DNA of 64,000 nucleotides from Paraconiothyrium sp. Pb-2020 (taxonomy: Eukaryota; Ascomycota; Dothideomycetes; Pleosporales; Didymosphaeriaceae). Under the pieces are notes generated by a model that saw only the letters and a list, made by a program, of their open reading frames with translations, did no database searches and was not told where the DNA came from. This document shows, piece after piece, positions 21,739 to 33,456 of the stretch. A program made the position numbers and the translations under genes. The DNA lies in assembly GCA_022419385.1 (NCBI GenBank), contig JAJUBI010000004.1, forward strand, positions 310,001-374,000, in the 5' to 3' direction. The stretch's first letter is position 1. Each line of letters opens with the position of its first letter.

Positions 21739-21771
21739 GATGCGCCGCCGAGACACTGGTGGAAGTGATTG

Positions 21772-21780
21772 ATCAGATAA
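21772..21780 (+). promoter_or_regulatory. Iron-responsive GATA factor site (ATCAGATAA)
   Basis: A second perfect ATCWGATAA match, same orientation, 295 bp upstream of the transporter ATG. Two such sites close together, upstream of a siderophore transporter, are unlikely by chance. Confidence 0.65.
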
Positions 21781-24152
21781 GAACCATCTCCGCGATTAGA
21801 TCCAATAAAGGCGACTACAAAAACCGGGGCAGTGTGCCGCCGTGCGGACACTCGACCCCGATGAGCAAGCCAAGAGTGGGGCAGACGGGTAGAGGCTTGG
21901 CTAGTGGCAAGTGCCTTGCTGCGTACGAGGAGGGCTCGGCAACAGCTCGTACTCAATGTGCTGGACATGGCCAGGCGCTGTGCCCCATGCCGGTGGACAA
22001 GCGGTATCACCCACATCGAACCGACTAGCTCTAGCCCCCAGTCTGCACATGTGTTACCTGAGGTTGCCATGGCTTCTGTTCTCTCCGCTACATACGTGGT
22101 CGTTCTCAAACTGCGCTCCGAAACTTGTTGCGGCCAAACCTTATGGCAAATTCTACCTCGCGTATACCATAGGTAGCTTTTGATTGAAGGATTGTCGCAT
22201 CATGTCAATGTGGGCAATACTTACTTGGGCCCTGATCATTCATAGCCCCTACCTGGGCACTCAATAACCTCTGACAGTCCGGAACTAGTCACCAACACCA
22301 CTCCCAAAACCCAGGAACAGTGCCACCACCGTATAGCTAAACCTGGTTCGGACGGCTCTTACCGGGTGGTAGCATCGTCAATTTCTCGGGCTTGTTTAGG
22401 CGCCGGCGTGGGGCGAATGTGCAGGTATGCCGCGTTAAACGTAATCGTTTTGCATTATGGAAGATTCGTAGTTTGTCATAGGAGCGAGGAGCGGAGCACT
22501 GGATGATATTCTATGCCCTAGGTGATCAATTTCGAGGATGTCTGATCAATCGAAAAGTCCGGAAGACGCGGTCGCGCCTCGTTGGGACCTGGAGTTTACG
22601 TGTGTTTTTAGATCTCCGTATCGGGCTGTTCCATGTCGAACAGCTTGACCTAAGTGTTGCAAGCTCCTGGACTGTAGTGATACTGGAGGAAGCGTTTGAG
22701 ACATGAGCGCATTGGCGCTTGGAAAGGCAGGCTAGAAAGCTTGATGGCGAAGCGCATCCACGTCTGTTCCTGGTAGCCGGATGATTATCCAATGGCAGGG
22801 ATCGAAGAATTCTTTGCGAATCTTCTTTGCCTATCATATGCTTCGCTCGTATTTGTTCCTTGCCAGGTTGTACGCATGACGATAGTGTGCAAGCCTTCTC
22901 GCGGTATAACGCCCTACCAAGGATGGAGACGGTAATTTCAATGGTGGGGGCTAATTTTGTTGGCTCCACACCCTAAACGCGGCTTTTTGCTACAATCGAT
23001 TTCAATTCGCTTAAACCACTTGTAGGACCAAGCCAGACACTTCAGTCATTGTTTGTGAACCTGTCCTACCTCTTCCGGCTGCTCCCAATACGTATCGAAG
23101 GGGTTTTGAGCATCTACGCTACATTTCGTCTTCGACGCCTCCATTCTCTAGTCTCACACTCTGCAGCGTTAGCCACACGATGGCTAATGAGCAACATGTG
23201 GACTGTTTTGGTATGGGGAAAGCGGTCAACAATATCTCTACTGTTCTAAAAAAATTTTCTGTGTATGGAAGAATTTGGTCGTTCGCTTGGGATCAACTCG
23301 CGACTAGGTCGGATAACTTTGTATCCTCTGGTTCGTGTAAGCCGATAATCCAAGATTTGGTGTTCACCACAACTTGGATTATCGGCTTGACACGAACCAG
23401 AGGATACGAACCTTTTCCCTGTCGAGACAGAGGCCTGCTCGCTTCCTCATAGCATTAGCTCTCCACGAACTAGGCCATCGCTGAGGCACTTGCACCCCTC
23501 TGAGTGGTGAGGAACGCCTAGATGTCTACATCGGGAAGAAAGCGAGAGTTCTATGTCTAGCCCTTATTGGCAGGGCCTTGGTTATCTACTCTTTTCGGTT
23601 CATGAACCTGTATATTTGCACCAGTTTCATTCTTTTGTACTTTTCTCGCACCTATCGATATTCCGTGCATGGTTCCGTGCTGCTCGTATTGATCTGCAAC
23701 TGCACACTTCCAATGCCGTCTCACTGGGCATCTTGTTGGCCCGCACAGGCAAAGTGGACGTCAGTATCGGAAATGCTGACTGTTGGCCCGTCAGACTGGA
23801 AACATCAGTGACGTGATGAGGTCGATGTTATAGTGTTTTCGATCGACTCGTATGGAAATGGGGCTAACGACGTGGTGGTAGAGCGGTATGACTCCACAAT
23901 GTATGCTAGTTTTGGCCCTAGGCCATACAGTACACTCGTTGCGGGCACGTGAGTACTCTAGAATTATACGCAAAAGAATTTCTGCACCTGGCCCTGAGAT
24001 GGTGCCCTGAATTAGTTCCAGTCCAAGACATACGCCGCTCCAATCTGCCATGTGCAGCAATATTGTACGCCGGACGACAAGTCACAAAATGATGCAGACT
24101 CAGTTGACCCAGGGGTATTTGTGCGTCAGGTCAAGCTTATCATTGATGGGAA
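21781..24152. other. Intergenic region without a recognised gene
   Basis: About 2.4 kb between the siderophore transporter promoter and the 3' end of the DHA1 transporter. Only short, unconvincing open frames are present on either strand. The one clear structure is the long hairpin at 23321-23407. Confidence 0.5.
23321..23407. repeat. Near-perfect 34/35-bp inverted repeat (hairpin)
   Basis: The left arm 23321-23354 is the reverse complement of 23373-23407 except for one extra base in the right arm. The 18-nt loop itself contains a small palindrome (TGGTG...CACCA), so almost the whole 87 bp could fold into one hairpin. No flanking duplication or coding sequence is seen. It could be a small foldback element or the source of a hairpin RNA. 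Confidence 0.8.
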
Positions 24153-26039
24153 CTACACACTCGTCATTGCGGGATCCTTTGTCGCCCCGGCTCTCCTCTC
24201 TAACTCACTCGCCGCTCTCCACGACTCCCCCAAGTACCACTGTACGATCGGCAACGGTACTAAAACCATCACAACAAGTCCTAATGCTAGAAATGTTGGT
24301 CCAATTTTGATGTAATCTATAATCTCCTGCACGACGGCGATACCAATAGCGGCGAAGAGGCATCGCACAAGATTACTTGCAGTCGACGCTGCACCAGAGC
24401 CATCATTCGGCCACAAATCCGAGACGAGTGTCTGTTGTATACCGCAGATCGTATGCGCTGCCGCTGCGATAATAAATTGAAGAAACAATGGTATACATAT
24501 CCAGCCACCGAGGGATGTCAGACTGGGATAGGCGAGCGTATATCCGTAGAACGCAAGTGAGATGACCAATATAATCGTAAATATTGGGAGGCGCTTGAGC
24601 CGCACATGCTCAAGTGGAAAATCGAGTGGTATCGAGTGGCGAGGAATGTTGGTGTTTGATGGTAGGTAATGCGTGTGTTTGTAAGCTGAGAATGCGCGTT
24701 TGAGGTCGTTGTCCAGCAAGTTGCCAATGAGTGCTGAGCCAGCAATAGCTCCGAGAAAGTTAGGCACAAAGGCCAGACCGACAAGAGCTTCGTTGATGCT
24801 AAAAGCATTCTGGAAAAGTGTAGTCGTGCTGACCGTGACCATCATCCATATCATGAAGATCATACTGTTGAAGATGAGGCTCACAAGCACCCCACGCTCT
24901 TTTAAGAGATATAGTGGCTCAACAAACTTCGTCTTCAGTACGCCCGGTCTCGCAACAGGCTGTAGACTTTCATCCACGTGTGCGGGCTTTCCAAAAATCC
25001 TGCATTTCCACACTAATGGTTGATGTATGTTCACGAGAGGGAGGCGACCGTTACCCGCGACACTCCGAAGGGTCTCTGGCAATAGAAACGCAAGTACGGT
25101 AAGTACTGTTGTCGATAATGCGAAAAGGAGGACAAATAGACACCGGAAGTCTGTCCAGCTGGAGAGAAGTCCACCAAGTATCGGTGACAGAAGCAACGTC
25201 CCGTTACGGACGCCTTGGAAGAAGCAGTAGAATTTGTCGCGTTCTGTTGGGGCGGAAATGTCGCGAATGATGCTATACCCGACGGACACCGTGGATGCAA
25301 TGCTGCCTGCCTGTGTCATGCGAAAAAACAGCAGGATCGCATAAGAAGGTGTGAAAGTCAATGCAATGCTAGAGGTAACGTAGAGAGAAAAGGCGGCGAG
25401 GTAGACGGATCGGCGCCCGAAACTGTCAGAGAGAGGGACCCAAAGCAATGGTGCAATTCCTTGCATCATTAGGTACGCCATGATTGTTAGGTTGATAGCT
25501 TCAGCACTGACTTCCAAATCCTCGATAGCGTTAGCAACAGCTTTTCGAGCGTATCCCGGGACTCTTACTGTAGCGTACTGTCCTAGAGCCGGAAGGTACA
25601 TGTTCAGCGTGAGCATTGGGAATGAGCCGGCCGCACCCGCAATTACTACCAATGTCCACTTTTTTTTCGAAGTGTAAACGTGGTATGGCTCTTTGATCTT
25701 CTCCTCAATAACCGGGTCATGTTTTCCATCTCGTACCGATCCGATTGCCTTCCCGATCGTCCCTTCCGACGACCTACGATACTCAACGAGGCTTTGCCGG
25801 GTTGCGAATTCCGCTTGCATATCATCCGGAGCCTGTGTGAAGTCGAAACTAGGATCGCGAGACTCCTCAGGATCGAACTGGTGTCGGAACGAAAACATGC
25901 GAATATTCGAGCTGCCCATGGCATAAACCCCGGCCCCAATCTCGCGCCATCCTTCCAACGTCGTGAATCGTTTCGATATACGTCGCCCAATCACCGATAT
26001 TGTGCTGCCTCGGATGGAAGGTTCATACAGCGAACCCAT
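24153..26039 (-). CDS. MFS multidrug transporter, DHA1 (Qdr/Tpo-like) family
   Basis: A drug:H+ antiporter of the 12-helix DHA1 family, expected in the plasma membrane for efflux of toxic compounds or polyamines. The long cytosolic N-terminus is followed by TM1 (block ending NMYLPAL), motif A after TM2 (PLSDSFGRRSVYL), a central cytosolic loop and a second six-helix half. A 48-nt GT-AG intron at 25521-25568 (GTAAGA, branch GCTAACG) has no stop and a length divisible by three, so it reads through; removing it restores the family sequence PALGQYATDLEVS, giving 612 aa. The start is uncertain: ATG at 26039, or ATG at 25919 with a GCCATGG context (572 aa). The frame is intact. The substrate cannot be told from sequence. 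Confidence 0.85.
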   Translation of the reverse strand: MGSLYEPSIRGSTISVIGRRISKRFTTLEGWREIGAGVYAMGSSNIRMFSFRHQFDPEESRDPSFDFTQAPDDMQAEFATRQSLVEYRRSSEGTIGKAIGSVRDGKHDPVIEEKIKEPYHVYTSKKKWTLVVIAGAAGSFPMLTLNMYLPALGQYATVRVPGYARKAVANAIEDLEVSAEAINLTIMAYLMMQGIAPLLWVPLSDSFGRRSVYLAAFSLYVTSSIALTFTPSYAILLFFRMTQAGSIASTVSVGYSIIRDISAPTERDKFYCFFQGVRNGTLLLSPILGGLLSSWTDFRCLFVLLFALSTTVLTVLAFLLPETLRSVAGNGRLPLVNIHQPLVWKCRIFGKPAHVDESLQPVARPGVLKTKFVEPLYLLKERGVLVSLIFNSMIFMIWMMVTVSTTTLFQNAFSINEALVGLAFVPNFLGAIAGSALIGNLLDNDLKRAFSAYKHTHYLPSNTNIPRHSIPLDFPLEHVRLKRLPIFTIILVISLAFYGYTLAYPSLTSLGGWICIPLFLQFIIAAAAHTICGIQQTLVSDLWPNDGSGAASTASNLVRCLFAAIGIAVVQEIIDYIKIGPTFLALGLVVMVLVPLPIVQWYLGESWRAASELERRAGATKDPAMTSV

Positions 26040-28271
26040 CTCCACGATGAGGGTGATGTAGAACAAAGGGAGGATGTAAGCCTGAGGATGCAAGCATACT
26101 AAGAGGAAAAGTGGTGCCTGCAACTCCTAGATCATGCCACAGCTAAAGGTAAACCATGACACCGCGCGAGACTGATGCTTTGCATTTTGTTAGATCGCGG
26201 CGTGATTGATCGCTGATGTGCGAAACAGTGCGCGTTTGAAGTGTAGGGCGGGCATGAGATAGCCGAGCAATTAGCATGTTGGAACGTCGCATCGTGTTAG
26301 ATCTGACGGATGTCGAACCAAGCAAACCGAGGCACCATAATGCGCCGCTAGTCTTGCTGAATAAGACGTCCCTCAAGTAAGGTTTTGTGTACCCTGCCGG
26401 TGCCGAAGAGTATGCCACTGTTAGACAAGACCGAGAGGGCTACTGAGACCAGAGAGCAGACTTACTCCTCGCGTCGTCGAAATGGCAAATGAGACGGACA
26501 AGACGAAGAGAGCACATAGCGCGAGTCCGGTAAGCCTACAATACCTTCTAGGAAGGCCACTATAATCACGTTTCGCCGAAGCAGCATGGCAAGACAGAAT
26601 ACATTACATCGCGAATATCTCTGTCGCGGAAGGAATTTTTGCGGATATACAATGGCCGAGTCTCCTCAACTTCTTTAATCACGGGTACCTACGAGATTCG
26701 GCAACGGAAAGATCGCATACGGACGTGCATCTGCCGGTAGTAGTGGTAGGCCCAGGGCAAAACGACGACGTTTGACAGTGGACCAGCTATTGAAAGCTCG
26801 ATGATGCCCAAACATATGCCGCGGACACCCGATTGGAAGGTCCCACTATCTGTGGCGCAGACATAGTGGGTATATTAGGTGGTGCGAGCGAGAGCGCTAC
26901 GGTATCGAGGCCAAGGTGTTGTCAGATTCGAGACTGTCGTACAGAGCTCACCTCAAGATGGGCGAGCAAGTGTGACGAGGTGGCCTTGATGCACGGTGCT
27001 ATTTCGCAAAGGACCCATGGGTGCAGTGGGGAGCAGTTTAGAAGGGGGCTTTCGATCGTAGAATTAGAAATGTGCTCGAATCAATGTTGTCGACATGCCA
27101 TACGACAACAACATGGATATAGCAAGCGACAGAGATGTGCCACTTTAGCTTGCAGCAGATTTGGTGGCATAAGCTGATTGCACCCCTGCCCTCGTAATCC
27201 GCACTATAAGCTCGCAGGATCGATGTCCGGCTCTGCAACTTGGTGGATCCGACGGCATCAGGTGAAGTCGCGCTGAGGGATTGGGGGTGTACGCATGGCA
27301 CGCTGACGGGCGTTGGCAAGGCAGTCTGATCTGAGTCAGCGGCATGTAGGAAACCTTAAGTGGACGACGAATGCTGCAGCGCGTTTGGCGACGGGCTGTC
27401 AGCCGCGCCGTGGTCATGGTGCAGCTGCGGCGGGGCTGGTGGTGTTCGGCTGCTGCTCTACCGGCAGACACGGGCCGCGGCGGGCGCGATGGGACGGGTC
27501 GTGGCATGGCAGGAGGGCAGGCGGGCAGGCGGAGCAGCGTGGTGTTGAGGTCTGCGGGCGGTCTGCGGGGGGTGTGTACTGTGTATGTATGGGCGGGTGC
27601 GACGGCGACGCCGCGGGCCGAGACGCGCTGGGCTGCGGGCCGGTTCGGGGGCCACGGCGCCGGCCAATGGCAGGCTGCATCGCGGGTCGGAGGACGGCGC
27701 GCGTTGTGCACTCCTGTGGCGTGCGCTCCCCTGGCTGGCGCGACGCCAGAGGAGCCCTCAGGTCGCATCGCATCTCACGCCCGCGCGAGTCTGTCGTTCC
27801 TTTCGGCGCGTGGGAGAGTCGGCCCGCTGCGGTCGTCGCTGGCCTGGCGAGCCCGTGGGCAGGATAAGCGCTCGACGCGGGCGGCAGCAGAGACAGGCCC
27901 AGCCAAGCGGCGCGCGCTGATTGGCCGGGGAGCGCACCTCCTGCAGCCGGTCCTGCTGCTGCGCTTGGCGAGAGCGCCTTCTGAGGAAGCGGAAACGTGC
28001 AAAATCTCGACCTCCCGCGTTCGCATGTTTTGAGATGTGATGCCGGCCTGCGCAGCGCTGCATTCTGACGCTTCCTGACGGCCACCCTCCCACGACTCGA
28101 CTCGACGGCCGCGCTGCTGCTGCTGTCCGCCTTGCCTTCGGCACCACGACCGACCGACCCGACCCTCACCCCTCCCACCACCGCCGCCCGACCAGCCTCC
28201 TTCGTCTCCCCAGGACGCGACCCAGGACGCTCCCGGCGACTGCCCTGCACCCCCAGGCCCCGGGGCCCCCA
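26040..28271. other. Intergenic region, GC-rich on its right half
   Basis: About 2.2 kb between two divergent genes. The left part holds no convincing gene. From about 27,370 the DNA becomes strongly GC-rich, which opens long frames on several strands by composition alone. The last 200 bp are C-rich and probably form the leader of the gene at 28272. Confidence 0.5.
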
Positions 28272-29084
28272 ATGGCCGCGCTGAAGAGCGATCCCGACCG
28301 CCAGCATGCGAAGACAGATGCCGACGCCTCTGCCGCCGACGCTTCCTCGCCCCTGGCCCGCGTCATGCGCGAGTTCGAAGACCTCGTGCTGCGCTTCGAG
28401 ACGGGGCTTCTGCGCTCGCTGGAGCCTGAGCTCCGCGGGCGGCGTGACCATGTGAGGCGAGAGGCGTGCAGGCTCGCAGTCGCAGAGCTCGGCACCAGGT
28501 ACACGAAACTGCAGATCCGCCGCTCGCTGAGTGCCGCTGAAGCCCAGGGACGGCGCGTCGAGCAGCTGCTGCACGCCGCTCTCGATGCTGGCAGCCTCGA
28601 CGACGACGGCGCCGACGACCTGCGAGGCATCCACCATGGCTACTTTCGGCTGTATTCGACCGAGCTGTTCGACATGCTTGGCCAGCCCGTCGACTTGCGC
28701 CTGGGAACCGTTCGATTCCACCACTGCCACGCCGACCCCCTGCACACGGCGCGCGAGCCCGACCAAGGCCCCGTGTCGCTCGAGCTGGCCCTGGGCTCGT
28801 CCTTTTTCGTCGCCGACGCCCTCGAGACGCTGCCTTTCCATGCCTTCAAAGTGCCCCAGAGGCCCTCTCTGCAGAACCGCGGCATCCTCAGCAGGAAACC
28901 CGACGACCACGGCGCGTTCCCTGACTACGACTCCTGGCTGCTCTTCACCTTCCTCGGCAACGGCTGCCTGAAGCTCGAAGTCCCCATCGAGATGTGCGCC
29001 GATGTCTACGGCGGTCCCCTCAGAGGACGAGAAAACGAAGAGGTACACTTCTGGGGCGTCTTTGTTGATGACGACGCACCGTAG
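28272..29084 (+). CDS. Hypothetical protein, 270 aa, single exon
   Basis: I do not recognise a family. The ATG lies at the end of a C-rich leader, and the GC-rich frame stays open to 29084. The protein is soluble, with no signal peptide or membrane segment, and has a charged N-terminal half that looks helical (about residues 30-100) and a C-terminal half with hydrophobic strands. The last 85 residues (LPFHAF...FLGNGCLKL...HFWGVF) resemble the C-terminus of the unrelated-looking gene at 33457, where FLGNGFLHL and MEFIGV occur at matching spacing. Codon use (strong G/C in third positions) and an unbroken frame support a real gene. A long minus-strand frame over the same DNA is a shadow. Confidence 0.7.
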   Translation: MAALKSDPDRQHAKTDADASAADASSPLARVMREFEDLVLRFETGLLRSLEPELRGRRDHVRREACRLAVAELGTRYTKLQIRRSLSAAEAQGRRVEQLLHAALDAGSLDDDGADDLRGIHHGYFRLYSTELFDMLGQPVDLRLGTVRFHHCHADPLHTAREPDQGPVSLELALGSSFFVADALETLPFHAFKVPQRPSLQNRGILSRKPDDHGAFPDYDSWLLFTFLGNGCLKLEVPIEMCADVYGGPLRGRENEEVHFWGVFVDDDAP

Positions 29085-30492
29085 CGCTTGCTTGTTGAAC
29101 ACTGCCTTTTGCGCGTAGACGGTCTTGCTTACGGAGTTTGGCGCACAGCTGACGTGCAGGCTGGATGGTTCTGGTTGCCGGCCTGCCCAGCACGAGACTC
29201 GATTCTGCGAGGGCTACGATCTTATGACTTACACGACTTTTCTTGCTTCATCCAGTTCCTCTTCTAATATCCGGAACTCGCCGGGGGCGTTTTCAGCCGT
29301 TCACCACAACATTTACCTTTTACATATACTGTGACAAGCACCTGTAGTCTTGTCCTTCAAATCCGTGCCCTTCTACTGTTCTACGGGTGGCCGCATGTGT
29401 GTTTTTATTTACATTGGTTATCGAAAAGGTGTGAGGTTGAGAGACTTAGAGGGGATGGTCGCGCGGACGGAGGTACCTTCCAGCTGGTAGATGAAGCATC
29501 AAGAACCGCACTTACTGTGGTCGCAAACCCGACTCTCTCCGTGCCACTCTTGCATGGTGCCTGGCCAAAAGCTTTGGTCCTTGTATTCGGATGAGCAACG
29601 CCGCATTTAGCGCCTTGACATAGTCCTACCATGGATATGTCACTCTCACGTGCACCGTCTGATAATTAGTCTTTCCAAATAGCCACAGGCAACTGGGCGT
29701 CACATCTCTTCCTATATCTACTCTTGTAGCTTTTATAATGACGAGTCATATCAAGCTCGCCCAGCTATAGGCATGCTATTCAATGCCGGCATCCGTACGC
29801 CAAGTCAGTCTTTCTAGAGCTCGGAGGAACATTTGAATCATCCACCTTCATTCTCTTACACCCCTGATCCTGTAACTGTGGCGTTTGCGATGTTGCCAAA
29901 CCGCTCTGAGCAAGCTAGAGTGTGGCCTCGATCTGGACTTGGCTATCTCCTTCCGCAGGTAGTACGAGACACGTGGGAGCGTCCCTCGACCAGCACAAAA
30001 GCTGGCTCACGTTGCAATTCAGGGTCAGGATGCATAAAAACAGCGGTATTCTGCGCTTGCTAAAGTTTCAATGGCTTCCTTTATTATGAAGTCGCGCCAG
30101 GTCTTGATTCAACAGCACGTACCTATCGTTCACAGCATCACGTCACACCATACTTCCCAGAGGTCGGACACGCGATATAGAGTTGTTCAACATAGATGGT
30201 CTCATGTTTAACCGACTGATGGGGGCTAACAGTTCTTTATCTGGATGTATCGCTGGATCCAACCTGTCAGACAAAGCAGTTGCGTGCGGCTGTGGATCGT
30301 GTTGGAGTTGGAGATGTGGGGTCGCTTTCAGTCTTCTCCGCATTGTGGGGAAGCTTACCTGGTACCCTATCACACTATGTGCCCTGACACGCCTCCCGCG
30401 TCGATCCACAACCTCAAAAGCATGATGAATAGGGTACAAGTCGGTCGCTTTCTCAATTCCTGTACCTACCGCCTGATCTCATTCACATCATC
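29085..30492. other. Intergenic region, no recognised gene
   Basis: About 1.4 kb with only short frames on both strands. It presumably holds the 3' end of the gene to the left and the promoter of the flavoenzyme to the right. Confidence 0.5.
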
Positions 30493-32578
30493 ATGCCATC
30501 CCTTCCGTCACCAGCGTACGTTAACGCAGAATATCAATCTACACACTATAGTCTTTTCAAAGACTCTATCACAGTACCTTTGAAACGCGTACTGCCGCCG
30601 GGGGTCACACAGTATGCCTTCGACGCCGCAATCATACAGTTCATGGCAGTAGTCGGGCACGAACAGGTACTCCAAGGTGATCAATTGACAGAGTACATCG
30701 ATCCGTATGAGTTATGGGAGGCAGAAGGCAAGCGCAAGATGCCTAGTGCCGCTGTGAGGCCAAGGAACACCGAAGAACTGCGGCGCGTGCTTGCTATCTC
30801 CAATGAGTATGCCATTCCGCTATGGACGTTTTCGAGAGGGAAGAATCTCGGGTCAGTTCATCCTGAATCATCTCATAGTGTTAAGCTTTTGACCTGGAGC
30901 CCGAAACAGATATGGGGGCCCGGCACCGCGCGTCAATGGCTCCGTCGCCTTAGACCTCCACCGCATGGACAAGATCATTGAGGTCAATCATGATTATGCC
31001 TATGCAGTCGTCGAGCCTGGCGTCACATTTACTGAGCTCTACGAATACTGCGTCGCGCATAAGCTCAAGGTCTGGCCATCGGTCCCTTCACTGGGCTGGG
31101 TAAGCATGCCCGCGGGTACACAATGGATGTATCCCTTTCACCGAACAACGCTTTCTCGCCTAGGCAAGACATGCATGAGGTAACAGTCTACCCTTTTTTG
31201 ACTCACGCTGATTTACATAGGGCTCCGTGATCGGAAACACACTGGATCGCGGCACAGGTTTCACTCCCACCGCAACCCACCATCAGCATATCTGCGGGAT
31301 TGAGGCTATGCTCGCCAACGGCGAGCTCGTACGAACAGGCCAGTTCGCCGTCTCCGAGTCCCCATCGTCGCATCTGTCCAAGTTCACATTTGGCCCGAGT
31401 ATTGAGGGTTTATTCCTGCAGTCCAACCTCGGTATCGTCACCAAGCTGGGAATATGGCTCACGCCAGCACCTCAGGCCTTTATGTCCTGCTCGTTCGATA
31501 TGCCCGACTTTGAGGACGTAGAAACCATCGTCGACGTCTTCGGTCCGCTACGTCGCGATGGGTTACTGCCTAACACAGTGTACGTATCGAATCTGGTCGA
31601 GTGGCTCGGCATGATGGGCAAGCGAGAAGAACTCTGGCCTGAAGCAGGTCCTATACCGGAATGGCGCTTGAAGCAACTCCAGGCGCAACTTGACATCGGA
31701 TACTGGAACGCCAAGTTTGGGCTGTATGGAGCCAAAGAGGTAGTTCAGGCGCACTTCGACGAGCTAAAGAAGATTGTGGCCGAGCAGGCGCCAAAGGGAC
31801 GCTTGAGTGGGGAGATGTTTACGGCGGATGATGGGGGGACGCTGGATCCGGCGAGCGTTGCTGAGCCCCATGGAGGGTTCTTCGTCGGCGTGCCGAGCCT
31901 GTGGAGCTTGCCAATGGTGAAGTTCAGATTGCCTAAAGAAGGTGGAGGAATCGGGGCGCATTACGACTATAGTCCCATTATTCCTTCGAGTGGAAGGACC
32001 GTATTGGACTGGGTGAAAACTGCAAAGAGGTATGTAATGCTTTTCGCACGCTTTTCACTTCCCACGTCGTGCAGTCAAGTACAGTGCCCAGAGTTTTGGT
32101 ACCTTACGTTTCTCCAGTATAAGCAATGCAACAAGCAGACTTTTGACATGCAACTCCACTAAGAGAAGTTAGGATATGTGAGGCCGAGGGTTTCGATCTT
32201 TTCTGCGATTTCTTCATGCACGAACGGCATGTGATCTTCGTCAATATGATGACTTTCGACAAGACAAACCTGGAGCATCGTCGAGCAGTACAGGCTATCT
32301 TCATGAATCTGTTTGAAGAGGGCAAGAACAGAGGCTTCAGCAAATACAGAAGTCACATCAACACCATGGGTGAGTCACAGCGCCAGACGAACCGTGCAGT
32401 GAGCTCATATGCTGCAGACCTTGTTGCTTCATTGTACGACTTCAATGACCATGCATATCGACGGTTCGTAGAGACGATCAAGGATGCACTTGATCCTAAC
32501 GGGATCTTATCACCCGGTAAACAGGGGATCTGGCCGAAACGCTTTCGCGAGAATGGTAAATTAAAGGCACAGCTGTAA
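30493..32578 (+). CDS. Vanillyl-alcohol-oxidase-like FAD oxidase
   Basis: A VAO/PCMH-family flavoprotein related to vanillyl-alcohol oxidase, which oxidises para-substituted phenols such as vanillyl alcohol or 4-(methoxymethyl)phenol. Exons: 30493-30851, 30910-31099, 31221-32029, 32173-32578; introns are 58, 121 and 143 nt with GT-AG ends and consistent phases. Product 587 aa (Penicillium enzyme about 560). The FAD-binding half contains NLGYGGPAPRVNGSV (Tyr121, equivalent to Tyr108) and the EPGVT block. GAHYDYSP contains His430, matching the covalent flavin His422; KYRSH (Tyr511-Arg512) matches Tyr503-Arg504; it ends DPNGILSPGKQGIWP. The residue aligned with catalytic Asp170 is Ser180 (VPSLGWGSV), so the reaction may differ. 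No signal peptide; probably peroxisomal or cytosolic. Confidence 0.88.
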
Positions 32579-33456
32579 GAACCCGTCCTACGTTGTACAG
32601 CAGAGGAGTACTGCGTCAAGAGCTTGAATCGCATCGTACTGTGGCGGTCACTTACTACGGCTCTCGCAGCTTCGGAAGGACACGAGGTTGGAGCATACCT
32701 AGGTATTTCACTATCAACTTACATATCGCGTGTGGAATCGAACACAATTCGTCTTCTATGCGTTCAAAAGCCCCTCACGTACATGGATGCAATGATATTC
32801 GTGCGAGCCGGCATGCATGTTGCAAGGTATATTCACGGGCGTGTCTGATAGGTGGGGCAAACATTTGAAGGCCCGTGCAGCCTGGGCTGGCATTCTCCAC
32901 ATGCATGCTTGATGGCGAGGAGCTCTCAACTTCATCTTCACATCGCGTCAATGGCCAATCTGGTCTCCCAACCCACTCTTTGGCGCCTGTGGAACAGTAT
33001 GTATGCAGGTCCCCAGTCGGCGGCCGGGCGGCCTGGAGAAGGCCAGGGTGAAGGTGAACGCCATAATGTTCACCAAACGGGCAACTGCGTCGTTGACGCG
33101 ACGACGCAGCCTGCTTGCGCTTCACCTGCGCGCCGCTCTTGTTTGTTTACGCGCCAACTTATCTCGACATACTGGTCCTTTCTCTCTTTCAGTGCCTTGC
33201 AACCTTTCCTTATACATCTCGCCAGTGACTGTGAAACTCTTCGAGTCACACGGTACGCCTCGTGGGTCTTGCTGCGGGAGGGACGCATGGTATCTTGCAA
33301 GTTGCGTTGCGTTTCTCACTCTGTCGCAGTTGCTTGAGGACGTCTTGTGAGCGTCCAAGTGTGCGACGCGCGCGCCGCTTTTCAAACCAGCAGGTGCGGT
33401 GACTGGCGCGCAATATCTGATCCGATACACACACACGGCGCTGAGCGACGGCATAC
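32579..33456. other. Intergenic region, no recognised gene
   Basis: About 880 bp between two genes on the same strand. Short frames only. It should contain the terminator of the flavoenzyme and the promoter of the gene at 33457. Confidence 0.5.

Noticed and set aside
21474..22109. 211-codon minus-strand frame over the transporter promoter
   Set aside because: It overlaps the transporter start and its TATA and GATA elements, and shows no motif.
27414..29102. 562-codon minus-strand open frame
   Set aside because: It runs antisense to the gene at 28272 and through GC-rich upstream DNA. Composition alone opens several frames here, and its Arg/Pro/Ala-rich translation has no motif.
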